From Roseovarius sp. MMSF_3359 (GTDB lineage Bacteria > Pseudomonadota > Alphaproteobacteria > Rhodobacterales > Rhodobacteraceae), in the NCBI RefSeq assembly GCF_030733385.1, contig NZ_JASHJC010000011.1, positions 1 to 64,000 of the forward strand: 64,000 nt of DNA, given 5' to 3'. Under the pieces are notes generated by a model. It had not been told where the DNA came from, searched no databases, and saw nothing but the letters and a program-made list of their open reading frames with translations. Below, piece by piece: positions 22,535-31,356 of the stretch (positions are counted from its first letter, which is position 1; the number at the start of each line of letters is the position of its first letter). The position numbers were made by a program, and so were the translations under genes.

Positions 22535-24889
22535 ATGGCGGTGAGTACCAATACCGAGCGTCATGACGCCCATACTGCGCATAAATCGGACGGAGCGGCC
22601 TGTTGTGGGACGGCAACGTCGGATGGAGATGTACCTCCCGTGGCTCTGTCGGCTGAGCCGGGACGTAGCTTTCAAGTCAGTGGCCTGGACTGTGCCGAAG
22701 AAGTGTCGATCCTCTCCAAGGTGCTCGGCCCTAAAGTTGGCGGCATGAAACATCTGGCCTTCGACGTGATCAACGGGCGCATGACGATTCTGGAGAGCGC
22801 CGAGCAGATTTCCGAAGCTCAAGTTGTCAAATTGGTCTCAAGCACAGGAATGACGGCCCGTCCATGGAACGCTGACAACGCCAGCGCCGAACAAGCGGCG
22901 CATCTTGCCAAGCAAAAATGGTTTACGCTTCTCAGCGGCGGGTTTTGGGCCGCCGGTTTCGGATGGCACATTATCGAGACCGGTATGGGCGGCGCCCTTG
23001 GCCTGTTCGCGGGCCATGGCGAGGCGACGATGCCCATTCCTGAGGTCGCACTCTTTGGATTCGCAATCCTCTTCGGGGTCTGGCTGGTTGCTCCGAAGGC
23101 CTGGTCGTCTGCACGCCGCCTGTCTCCCGACATGAATCTTCTCATGGTTGTGGCCGTGGCTGGAGCAATCGCGCTCGGTGAATACTTCGAGGCCGCAACG
23201 GTGGCGTTTTTCTTTTCACTATCGCTGTATATGGAAAGCTGGAGTGTTGGTCGCGCCCGAAATGCTGTCTCGGCACTCTTGGATCTCGCGCCACCATCAG
23301 CACGTGTCCTGTACGATGATGGATCGGAGGCGGATGTCCCGGCCTCCGAGGTTGCGGTCGGGGCGCATTTCATCGTCAGGGGTGGCGACCGCATTGCGCT
23401 CGACGGTCAGGTGACCGACGGGGCAGGGGCCGTCGATCAGGCACCTATCACAGGCGAAAGTGCGCTTGTACCAAAGGAAGCCGGGGACGATGTTTATGCG
23501 GGTACGATCAACGGTGAGGGAACGCTCACGGTCCGCGCGACGAAAGCAGCGACCGATACTGTGCTGTCGAAAATCATCCGAATGGTCGGCGACGCACATT
23601 CAAAACGCGCCGAGGTCGAACAGTGGGTGGCGAAGTTCGCCCGTATTTATACGCCGATCGTGATGGTCCTCGCGGTGGTTATTGCACTCCTGCCTCCACT
23701 TCTTGCTGGCGGCGCTTGGGGCTACTGGTTCTATAACGCTCTGGTTCTGCTGGTCATCGCCTGTCCCTGCGCGCTGGTCATCTCGACGCCTGTGTCCATT
23801 GTTGCAGCCCTGACGGCTTCGGCCCGGGCAGGTGTGCTGATCAAAGGCGGCGCATATGTCGAAGCCCCCGGTCGAACGACCGCGCTGGCGATGGATAAAA
23901 CAGGCACAATCACCATGGGTGAACCGGAAGTGGCCGCGCTCTATCCTCTGGGAGACGCGTCGAAGTCTGACCTCATGGCCCTCGCTGGAGCTTTGGAAGC
24001 CCGGTCGTCGCATCCTCTCGCGCGCGCCATCCTTGGCAAGGCCGAACTTGACGGGATCGTGATCAATGCTGCCGAGGACACTCGCACTGTGCCGGGTCGC
24101 GGGCTGGAAGGACGCATAGACGGGAAAAAGGTTTGGCTCGGATCTGATCGTTTTGCCGAAGAAAAAGGCTTCGGCGAAACCATTCCATCTGACCTTCGAG
24201 ATCGGATTGAGTCGGCAGGGAGTACCCTGGTCGCTGTTGGCAATGAAAGCAGCGTGACGGGTCTTCTCGAGCTACGCGATCGTATCCGATCTGACGCCAA
24301 GGGGATTGTTGCACAACTGCACGCGCAAGGCGTCAAAACGATCATAATGCTAACAGGCGACAATGAGCGGACAGCACGTGCCGTAGCCGCCGAAGTCGGC
24401 ATTGATGAGGTGCGCGCAGAGCTTTTGCCCGAAGACAAGGTGACGGCCATCGAGGAACTGGTGGTAGAGCATGACATGGTCGCAATGATTGGTGACGGGG
24501 TCAACGATGCGCCTGCTATGGCGCGCGCGCATTACGGGATCGCCATGGGGGCCGTTGGCTCTGATGCGGCCATCGAAACGGCCGACATCGCGCTGATGAC
24601 CGATGATATCGGCAAGGTGCCTTGGCTGATCGGTCACTCGCGGAGGACGATGTCGGTCATCCGCCAGAACATCGGCATCTCTCTCGCAACCAAGGCCGTG
24701 TTCGTGGGCCTGACCGCCTTTGGCATGGCAACGATGTGGGGGGCAATCGCTGCAGACGTTGGCGTGTCGCTTCTTGTTGTCGCCAACGCTTTGCGACTGC
24801 TCCGCTCAAAACACGACAAGAATGATCCGAAAGACGGAGAATCCGTCGGGAAGAACATGGCCCGGGGAACGCTTGCCCAAAGTCTTTAG
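22535..24889 (+). CDS. Zn/Cd/Pb-type P1B ATPase exporter
   Basis: A 784-residue heavy-metal exporter of the ZntA/CadA/PbrA class. The N terminus has a His- and Cys-bearing tail (HDAHTAHK, AACCG) and a metal domain with GLDCAEE. Then come the TGES actuator loop (ITGESA), CPC at 410-412, DKTGT at 454, the HP motif SSHPLA and GDGVND near 653. The last helix has ADVG, the Asp that in ZntA binds Zn(II), Cd(II) or Pb(II). It pumps these ions to the periplasm. It is the first gene of an apparent operon with TRAP subunits and an L,D-transpeptidase, under a MerR-type promoter. Confidence 0.94.
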   Translation: MAVSTNTERHDAHTAHKSDGAACCGTATSDGDVPPVALSAEPGRSFQVSGLDCAEEVSILSKVLGPKVGGMKHLAFDVINGRMTILESAEQISEAQVVKLVSSTGMTARPWNADNASAEQAAHLAKQKWFTLLSGGFWAAGFGWHIIETGMGGALGLFAGHGEATMPIPEVALFGFAILFGVWLVAPKAWSSARRLSPDMNLLMVVAVAGAIALGEYFEAATVAFFFSLSLYMESWSVGRARNAVSALLDLAPPSARVLYDDGSEADVPASEVAVGAHFIVRGGDRIALDGQVTDGAGAVDQAPITGESALVPKEAGDDVYAGTINGEGTLTVRATKAATDTVLSKIIRMVGDAHSKRAEVEQWVAKFARIYTPIVMVLAVVIALLPPLLAGGAWGYWFYNALVLLVIACPCALVISTPVSIVAALTASARAGVLIKGGAYVEAPGRTTALAMDKTGTITMGEPEVAALYPLGDASKSDLMALAGALEARSSHPLARAILGKAELDGIVINAAEDTRTVPGRGLEGRIDGKKVWLGSDRFAEEKGFGETIPSDLRDRIESAGSTLVAVGNESSVTGLLELRDRIRSDAKGIVAQLHAQGVKTIIMLTGDNERTARAVAAEVGIDEVRAELLPEDKVTAIEELVVEHDMVAMIGDGVNDAPAMARAHYGIAMGAVGSDAAIETADIALMTDDIGKVPWLIGHSRRTMSVIRQNIGISLATKAVFVGLTAFGMATMWGAIAADVGVSLLVVANALRLLRSKHDKNDPKDGESVGKNMARGTLAQSL

Positions 24890-24921
24890 GAAGCCTCCAG
24901 AGAGGGCAGAGAGGGGACAAA

Positions 24922-25443
24922 ATGCGCATATTTAACTGGCTGGAAACGATTGTTCGTTCCGTAGGTGTTTTGACCGCTTGGCTGACAGTGGTCCCCATCG
25001 CGTTTTTTACTGGCTTGCAGATGCTTGATCGCAAGCTTCAGCTCGGGGTATCAGCAATCCTTCCCGATCTTTCGACTTCCTTGCTCTTTATCCTCATTTT
25101 CATGACATTCGGCTTTACCTATCTTCGAGACGGGCACGTACGCGTCGATGTCTTTCGAAGAAACTGGCCAGCGCGCAGGTTGGCCTGGATCGAACTTGCC
25201 GGCTGCCTTTTTGTACTGCTGCCGTTGGCTGCCATCCTAACCTACTACGGGTGGGACGGGCTGATGCGGACAACAAGATATGCCGAAACTGATATTTGGG
25301 CCAGACGTATCGCCGGTGTAGCTGGACCAACTCTTCTGGCACTTGCTGGTTTAGTAGTTGTTTCGCGAAACGTTTCTCTCTTGCGTGGGCAGCGGGACAC
25401 CATTTCACCGAGTTCACAAGAAGACCTGCCCCATGGAAAATGA
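24922..25443 (+). CDS. TRAP transporter small membrane subunit (DctQ-like)
   Basis: A 173-residue DctQ-type protein with four membrane segments; FILIFMTFGFTYLRDGHVRVDVF is typical in sense of the family's GHVRVD signature. It begins 32 bases after the P-type ATPase and overlaps the DctM gene by 11 bases. It would form the membrane part of a sodium-driven TRAP importer with DctM. No periplasmic solute-binding DctP gene is in the window, so either DctP is elsewhere or the pair has another role. A clear fragment of a second DctQ lies at 50.6 kb. Confidence 0.86.
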   Translation: MRIFNWLETIVRSVGVLTAWLTVVPIAFFTGLQMLDRKLQLGVSAILPDLSTSLLFILIFMTFGFTYLRDGHVRVDVFRRNWPARRLAWIELAGCLFVLLPLAAILTYYGWDGLMRTTRYAETDIWARRIAGVAGPTLLALAGLVVVSRNVSLLRGQRDTISPSSQEDLPHGK

Positions 25444-26800
25444 AATCCTGGCAGTCGGTATGCTGGGGCTATTGGGCCTCGGTGTGTTTAGCGGTTTTCC
25501 TGTTGCCCTCGTCCTGACTGCCACTGGGTTTCTCGCCTTTATCACGGCTGTCATTATTGGCGTGACTGATTTCGGCCACCTGGGTCTGATCTACCTTCGA
25601 GTACGTGGTGTGCTGACCAATGAAGGTGTGCAATTCACAAGTGTTCCACTTCTCATCTTTCTCGGTTTGGTTTTGAATGCCAGCGGCATCGCCGAAACCC
25701 TTTTCCGATTCCTCGGGCAGCTCCTGAAGACGGTTCCAGGCCGGTACGCGATCGCCACGCTCTTGATAGGTCTGATCCTAGCACCTGCCGCCGGAGTTAT
25801 CGGAGCATCCGTCGTTACTGTCGCGCTGGTGGCGTATGCGCCGATGTTGCGCTCGGGATATCCCGCATCAGCGGCAGGATCGGCAGTCGCCGCATCTGGC
25901 GCGCTTGGTGTGGTCTTTCCCCCAGCGATCCTGCTTTTCTTTGTTGCCAATGTATTTCAGCTTCGGTTTGCGCTTATGTATACAGCGTTGGTCGTACCAG
26001 TGCTCATGCTTGTTCTCTTCTTCTCGATTTATTTTGCGGTCACACTTCGAAACCGCACAGAGATACCACTGTCGGACCAAGAAAAACCGACGACGCGGGA
26101 CTTGCTATCCGTGATTGTGGCGATTGGTGTTATTGCCGCCATTCCACTCAGCATCGTGGCTGGTGTCGCGACACTTTCGGAGGCCGCGGGTATCGGCGTC
26201 TTCGGCGGATTGTTGGTCGCGTTCTTTCGTGGACGCATGAACCTCAAACTTCTCAACAAAGCAATCGTCCAAACAGCATCCATGACATCTATGGTGTTTT
26301 TCATCGTCGTTGGCGCGACGGTCTTTTCTCTCGGCTTCAATCTTTTGGATGGTCCGAACATACTGTTTCAGTGGATTGACAGTTTCGATTTAGGGCGTTG
26401 GGTCACGCTCGCGCTGTTGCTCGGGATTATTCTGATTCTGGGATTCGTCTTCGACTGGATTGAAATACTCCTGGTCTTCTTGCCGATTTTACTCCCGGTC
26501 TTCGGCCAGTTGGACTTCTCCAACCATGTGGGCTCCGAATATTTCGCGCAAATATGGCTCGCTGGTTTGATTGCTCTTGCGCTTCAAACTTCATTTCTGA
26601 CACCGCCGTTTGGATATGCACTGTTTTTCGCAAAGATGGCTGCGCCCCCCGGTGTCAATCTCGCGGACATTTACAGAGGCGCTGGACCTCTCGTCGCGAT
26701 TGAAGTGCTTTTGATAGGGTTGCTTGCGTGGTGGCCGCAACTTATTACGTGGCTACCGGAACTAGTTCTCGCAGGGTCAGACACATCTTTGTTGAACTGA
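25433..26800 (+). CDS. TRAP transporter large permease (DctM-like)
   Basis: A 455-residue membrane protein of about 12 segments. The family motifs are visible as PVALVLTATGFLAF, SVPLLIFLGLVLNASGIAE, and near the C terminus LQTSFLTPPFGYALFF. The ATG at 25433 lies within the end of DctQ; a longer upstream frame would overlap that gene by 86 bases. DctM carries the transport path. The substrate cannot be told. Because it is wedged between a metal pump and an L,D-transpeptidase, a role in metal stress or envelope precursor traffic is possible, but that is inference. Confidence 0.88.
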   Translation: MENEILAVGMLGLLGLGVFSGFPVALVLTATGFLAFITAVIIGVTDFGHLGLIYLRVRGVLTNEGVQFTSVPLLIFLGLVLNASGIAETLFRFLGQLLKTVPGRYAIATLLIGLILAPAAGVIGASVVTVALVAYAPMLRSGYPASAAGSAVAASGALGVVFPPAILLFFVANVFQLRFALMYTALVVPVLMLVLFFSIYFAVTLRNRTEIPLSDQEKPTTRDLLSVIVAIGVIAAIPLSIVAGVATLSEAAGIGVFGGLLVAFFRGRMNLKLLNKAIVQTASMTSMVFFIVVGATVFSLGFNLLDGPNILFQWIDSFDLGRWVTLALLLGIILILGFVFDWIEILLVFLPILLPVFGQLDFSNHVGSEYFAQIWLAGLIALALQTSFLTPPFGYALFFAKMAAPPGVNLADIYRGAGPLVAIEVLLIGLLAWWPQLITWLPELVLAGSDTSLLN

Positions 26801-26854
26801 CGTTTCATGATACTCTTTCGGTCAAAGAACAAAAAAACAAATCGAGCATTTTCA

Positions 26855-27352
26855 ATGAAACGTCGTGTCTTCCTCTCAGGCTTTCTGGCAGCGATCTTGT
26901 CCGGCTGTGCGAGCAAATTCCGAACCTATAGCGGACCTGAAGTTACGCGCCTGCGATTGTACAAGTCGCAACGCCTGCTGGTCCTTGACGGCACGGCAGG
27001 ACCCCTGCGCACCTATCCGATTGGACTTGGGTTCGCGCCGACAGGCCACAAGCAGTTTGAAGGGGACGGGCGGACACCAGAAGGGTCCTATCTGATAGAT
27101 CGGCGGAACCCCGAAAGCCTTTTCCATCTTTCGATTGGGATATCGTATCCCAATGAAAAAGACAGGGCCTTCGCAGAGGCACAGGGCAAGTCTCCCGGCG
27201 GCGACATCTTCATTCACGGTGGGCCACGTCGCGGTATTGATCCCACTAACGTTCGCGATTGGACGGCCGGCTGCATTTCTGTCACCGATCGCGAGATCGA
27301 GGAAGTCTACGCCATGGTGCGCGACGGGACGCCGATCAATATATTTGCTTAG
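26855..27352 (+). CDS. L,D-transpeptidase (YkuD) lipoprotein
   Basis: A 165-residue YkuD enzyme. The start at 26855 gives MKRRVFLSGFLAAILSGC, a lipoprotein signal with lipobox LSGC. The domain shows GHKQFEGDGRTPEG, FIHGGPRRG and DWTAGCISVTD with the catalytic Cys. This short form resembles YafK/ErfK-like enzymes of about 160 residues. It follows dctM by 54 bases and is probably in the same operon. A fragment of another YkuD gene with the same C-terminal sequence type (VTDREIE) is at 53.66 kb. Confidence 0.88.
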   Translation: MKRRVFLSGFLAAILSGCASKFRTYSGPEVTRLRLYKSQRLLVLDGTAGPLRTYPIGLGFAPTGHKQFEGDGRTPEGSYLIDRRNPESLFHLSIGISYPNEKDRAFAEAQGKSPGGDIFIHGGPRRGIDPTNVRDWTAGCISVTDREIEEVYAMVRDGTPINIFA

Positions 27353-27471
27353 AGAGTTGCTATTCTATTTCCAAGGCAGGTGTAGAGGCAAATCCGGGTG
27401 CTGAATTGATCCACCTCAAGGACGCGCTGGCCTATTCTCTTACTGTGACTCAGAGTAAGACGGAGATCGAA

Positions 27472-28053
27472 ATGCACAGAATTCTTGACCAATTTACTTT
27501 AGCGATTGTGCTCGCAATAGTTTTAGTGGCGCAACCAGCAGACGCGCAACAGGGCAGTATGAATCAGATGGATTGGTGGGGCTCGGATGGAATGAACCGC
27601 GACCACATGCGCTCAGGTGGCATGATGCACGAAAATTGGTCGTGGGGGGCTATGGGACCAGAGCAGCGCCAGCGGATGCAGCGCCACTGGACCTACATGA
27701 ATGAAGGCGTCACCGCAGATTATCGCGGAGCTCGAAACCCGTTTCAAGCGTCATCAAAAGTCGTCTCCGCCGGCGCTCGTCTCTACAGTGAGAATTGCGC
27801 GGCATGTCATGGAGCCCGTGGTTTTGGCGACGGTGAAGCCGGACGCGGATTGGTGCCATCGCCAGCGTTGCTGAATCAGCTGCTACGGATGCCGATGGCA
27901 GGAGACGAATATCTGCTTTGGGCGATCTCGGAAGGAGGCGAGCGTTTCGGCACGGACATGCCAGCATTCAAAAACGTGCTGCAAGAAGATGAGATCTGGC
28001 GCATCATAGCTTACATGCGGTCAGGTTTTCCATCCGTCGATTTTGAGCAGTAA
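27472..28053 (+). CDS. Methionine-rich mono-heme cytochrome c
   Basis: A 193-residue secreted cytochrome. After a signal peptide (LAIVLAIVLVAQPADAQ) comes a region of about 70 residues very rich in Met, Trp and His (NQMDWWGSDGMNRDHMRSGG, MMHENWSWGAM), then the heme motif CAACH near residue 120 and MPAFKN with the axial Met near the C terminus. Met/His-rich stretches often bind Cu(I). It may couple electron transfer to copper handling. The start at 27472 is the first that gives a signal peptide. Confidence 0.85.
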   Translation: MHRILDQFTLAIVLAIVLVAQPADAQQGSMNQMDWWGSDGMNRDHMRSGGMMHENWSWGAMGPEQRQRMQRHWTYMNEGVTADYRGARNPFQASSKVVSAGARLYSENCAACHGARGFGDGEAGRGLVPSPALLNQLLRMPMAGDEYLLWAISEGGERFGTDMPAFKNVLQEDEIWRIIAYMRSGFPSVDFEQ

Positions 28054-28323
28054 GCGTTTTAATGTTGCTTGAATGTCAGGCTCTACCGAACCTGTCGTGA
28101 CTGGGCCAATTGGCGCAGAAGGGTCCAGAGATTGGCAATAGCCATCGCTATGGCGTTCAGACCGGAGCAGCCCGGTGACAAGACCTGCATCCGGTACTGC
28201 GTGCCCGCAATTGGTCTTGTCATTTCGCCGATCTATACGCCGAGAGGTTGGCGATGATATTGCACTGCCAGACTACAGGATTGGCGAGAGTTGCAACTTT
28301 GGGCGCGACGATGACGATGTACG

Positions 28324-29292
28324 TCACCTAAGCATCCACTCACCGCGCGGAAAAAAGGCATGAAAAGCAAAGGCGAACATTACGTCGTGGGGAACGTTTC
28401 GTCCGTTCCTACGAACACGGATTGTGCCGACGTCTCGTCCCTGGCCAATACGTGCTGAGTCCAATGCGGAAGCCTGCCCGGCGGCCCAGGATAAGGTTAT
28501 GCCAGACTCTCTGATCTCCCCTGCAGAAGCCAGGCGTGATACCGGCCAGGCGCGATTGCCAACGCGTACGACACGGGCCAAGGGCGGGATGCCGTGGGGT
28601 GGCAATTCTCCATTACAGAGGAATGGCCGGCTGGAGCTGTCATAACTGACATAGGGATTTCGACCATAGGTACGCGAAAAGTTCGGCTGTGCCATGACCA
28701 GGCCGTTCGGGTTACGTGTCTTGAACTCCGCCCAGCTCTCCATCCAGCTCGGTATGGACGTCAGCTCTGCCCCAGTGAAATACCCGACGATGCCTTCGCC
28801 CGTTGCCTGCTGCCACCAGCTTTCGGTCTCTCTGTCGTACATGATCAGATTGGAATCCTTCAGCTTGCCTGTCACGCCAAATGTTAGGACCCGCCCCTTG
28901 ACGCGGCGGTCGAATGTTGGGGCGGAATTGCAGAGCGGGCAATAGGTGACAGCATAAGGCACGCCACCGACTTTGTCGTTGACGATTTCGTGCCAGGTCA
29001 GATAGCGGATTGGGTACGTTCGAGGAGTTTGGCCTTCGATTTCCACGGTAACTACGGGTTCGCGGTCTTCAATTCTCGTCTCGTTCTTGGCGCGGACAGA
29101 TTTAGGTGAGCTGAGCGCCGGAATACCGTCCCTTGGCGGACCGCCTGACAAGATTTCGGTCCAATTAGCGACGTTTGTTTTCCCGAAATCGGTGTTCGGC
29201 CATTCTTGCCGCCAAGCTTCAGGACTCGCAGCTACCGTTGTTGCGATAAAAAGAAGAAAAGTCGTCACGATTGCTAGATGACGATTGCGCAT
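28324..29292 (-). CDS. DUF3179-family secreted protein
   Basis: A 322-residue protein with a signal peptide (LAIVTTFLLFIATTVAA). The DUF3179 pattern is clear: YLTWHEIVNDKVGGVP, VTYCPLCNSAPTFDR, LTFGVTGKL, SNLIMYDRETESWWQQATGE and RTYGRNPYVSYD. The CPLCN cysteines may bind a metal. The family has no proven function to my knowledge. It stands alone between the Met-rich cytochrome and the SHOCT protein, facing left. Confidence 0.85.
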   Translation of the reverse strand: MRNRHLAIVTTFLLFIATTVAASPEAWRQEWPNTDFGKTNVANWTEILSGGPPRDGIPALSSPKSVRAKNETRIEDREPVVTVEIEGQTPRTYPIRYLTWHEIVNDKVGGVPYAVTYCPLCNSAPTFDRRVKGRVLTFGVTGKLKDSNLIMYDRETESWWQQATGEGIVGYFTGAELTSIPSWMESWAEFKTRNPNGLVMAQPNFSRTYGRNPYVSYDSSSRPFLCNGELPPHGIPPLARVVRVGNRAWPVSRLASAGEIRESGITLSWAAGQASALDSARIGQGRDVGTIRVRRNGRNVPHDVMFAFAFHAFFPRGEWMLR

Positions 29293-29550
29293 GGCTGTTC
29301 CTCCTCAATTCCCGATTAGCGTGACAGAAGGCTTTATCCCGGCATAGCCGCACTCACGACAAATTGAGCGAAGGTGCTCGGTGGGAAGATGATTTCGGGA
29401 TTCACGAACAAACGGTAAATCGCAAAGTTACTTTTCATCACGGCCTCGTGAGTCGCTGGATTCGGTTGATCTGCATCAAGTTTGTGAAAACGCTCTTCTA
29501 GTAAATTGGGACGTGCAAATACTACATTGGGACTTTCGAAAGGTGTCGGA

Positions 29551-29880
29551 ATGACGAGAACGCGAATTTATCGGATTGCAGCAAGTCTTTGCTCCCTCCT
29601 AGTTGCCGGGCCCGCGCTTGCGGACGCCGAACGGATCGGCACTGGGTATTACAATCACATGTGGGGAGGGGGATGGGGTATCATGGGCGCAGGCACCATG
29701 ATCCTGTTTTGGGTGTTTGTTATCGTGCTGGTAATCGCCGCGGTGAGATGGCTGTCACAGCAAGGCCATCGCATGGATAACGACGACAAGAGCGCTCTGA
29801 GAACGCTCGAAGAGCGACTTGCAAAAGGCGAGATCGATGTTGCCGAGTTTGAGGATCGAAAGAAGGCGCTAATGTTCTGA
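29551..29880 (+). CDS. SHOCT-domain membrane protein
   Basis: A 109-residue protein with a signal peptide (AASLCSLLVAGPALAD), a Gly/Trp/Met-rich stretch (HMWGGGWGIMGAG), one membrane helix and a C-terminal SHOCT motif (LRTLEERLAKGEIDVAEFEDRK). SHOCT is an oligomerisation motif common in small membrane proteins near copper and cytochrome genes. ATG 29551 is preferred because it gives the signal peptide; upstream codons do not. Confidence 0.82.
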   Translation: MTRTRIYRIAASLCSLLVAGPALADAERIGTGYYNHMWGGGWGIMGAGTMILFWVFVIVLVIAAVRWLSQQGHRMDNDDKSALRTLEERLAKGEIDVAEFEDRKKALMF

Positions 29881-29960
29881 AATCCCCTGCGCAAGGTCTA
29901 TTAAAAATTCAAACCATGGTTTGATCCGCTGTCGTTAATTCAATGGTCAACCGACCGGTT

Positions 29961-30273
29961 ATTCGCGACCTTCCGTTCAAAGAAGCGCGCTTCGTCGAGA
30001 TTGCTGAACGTCTTGAGGTCAAACCTCCCACAGTCACAAAAATACCTCGAGGCTGCAGGACTGGTTCGCGAGCCATATCGCGCCATTTTCCTTACCGAGA
30101 TTGGACAGGCACTCGCCGAGACCTGCAAGCGGCGGCACCGGATCGTGGTGGCGTTCCTCCTCGGATTTGGGATCGACAAGGAGACAGCCTAGCGAGATGC
30201 AGAAGGCATCGAGCATCATGTCAGCGAAGCTACTCTTCAGGCGTTTGAACGCCATCTTAATGAAGACACGTAA
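29961..30273 (+). pseudogene. Decayed mntR-like gene
   Basis: Conceptual reading gives EIAERLEVKPPTVTK, then after a frame change AAGLVREPYRAIFLTEIG, RRHRIVVAFLLGFGIDKETA, an in-frame TAG, and RDAEGIEHHVSEATLQAFE. This matches the intact MntR at 58.2 kb closely but lacks its first 50 codons, has a small deletion near 30040 and a nonsense codon near 30190. It is not functional as MntR. Confidence 0.85.
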
Positions 30274-30360
30274 ACCGGATATTGAGCCTTCCCAAATGCA
30301 TATCACGAGGCTGGCCGCGTTCTTTGCAGCGACCTCAGAGTCGTCTTGAAAATAATGCGT

Positions 30361-31356
30361 TCAGCGGGCCAAAGAGAGCACGCTGATTGCCGTAACCATA
30401 ACAAGGCAAAACATGGCAAGTGCTCCCAAAGCAAGTGACCGGGCCATCTGCCGATTGGGGTTCGCAACCTTCAAACGCAGTTCGGCGGCGGTTTCGGGAA
30501 ACTCCAAAGCAGCGGAATTGGACCGCTGGTGCGCAAATCTCGTGGCCCACCTCCGCTCTTCTGCCCGATGCCATTCATTTAGCACAAGAATGATGGCCAA
30601 AATCATGATCATGGAAGACGGCACCCAGATTGTGTATCCGCCGATTGTTTCGTCGGCCAATGCACTTAGCGAACCCTCCCACGCAAGGGTATGATATTCA
30701 GCGTAGACGACGGTTTCTTTCAGGGTTGTCAAACAACCGAGGAGAATGTTGGAGACAATCACGATGAAGCCGGAAATAAGCCGTGCAGCGCGCGCGTGTC
30801 CCGCAGGTGGATCGCGCGGATCCAGCAGCGTCGCGAAATACCAAAGTCCGGTTACTACCATCATGCCGTGAGCGAGCGCTTCCACAGCCGGGATTCTCTG
30901 AGCAAACCCGTAGGCGATAGGGATCTGCCAAAAAAAGATAACGGCGATCAGCATTGCTGCAGCGAGCTTGGGATGAGCAAGCCGACGTATTAGGCGATTT
31001 CTGCCGTATGAGCGGACCCGGCGACGCCACCGGCGGGGCAGGGCCAAATGGATCAGGTGCCAGGGATGTGCCAAGGCGACCAAAAGCGGCCCGAGAAGCC
31101 TGAGCAACAGGTGTTCGACCTGATGGGCGGAAAAAAGACTATGACCAAGGGGAGCCAATGGCGCGTTGCTCGCCAACGCGATGCTCCCAAGACCGGCAAG
31201 AAATAAACTCACGTGTAAGGTGGTGACGGGCGGCCGCAATCGGGCTGGCCGCGACAGACCCAGCAGGTACAGGAACAGCCCACCCAGTAGCAGTAGAACC
31301 GCAACCGGCGAGAGTCCGGGCCCGAAGGGGTCAAAGCCAAGGGCCCGTTCAATCAC
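30361..31356 (-). CDS. ctaG: CtaG/caa3-type cytochrome oxidase assembly protein
   Basis: A 331-residue membrane protein of the caa3-type CtaG family, which helps metal insertion into cytochrome oxidase. Conserved features are SAHQVEHLLLRLLGPLLVALAHPW, FFWQIPIAYGFA, VEALAHGMMVVTGLWYFA (broken at the limit) and KETVVYAEYHT. The start is GTG at 31356, overlapping the stop of the acylase-like gene as GTGA, so translation is coupled. It is the last gene of the long leftward operon that starts at sco near 40.3 kb. Confidence 0.87.
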   Translation of the reverse strand: MIERALGFDPFGPGLSPVAVLLLLGGLFLYLLGLSRPARLRPPVTTLHVSLFLAGLGSIALASNAPLAPLGHSLFSAHQVEHLLLRLLGPLLVALAHPWHLIHLALPRRWRRRVRSYGRNRLIRRLAHPKLAAAMLIAVIFFWQIPIAYGFAQRIPAVEALAHGMMVVTGLWYFATLLDPRDPPAGHARAARLISGFIVIVSNILLGCLTTLKETVVYAEYHTLAWEGSLSALADETIGGYTIWVPSSMIMILAIILVLNEWHRAEERRWATRFAHQRSNSAALEFPETAAELRLKVANPNRQMARSLALGALAMFCLVMVTAISVLSLAR

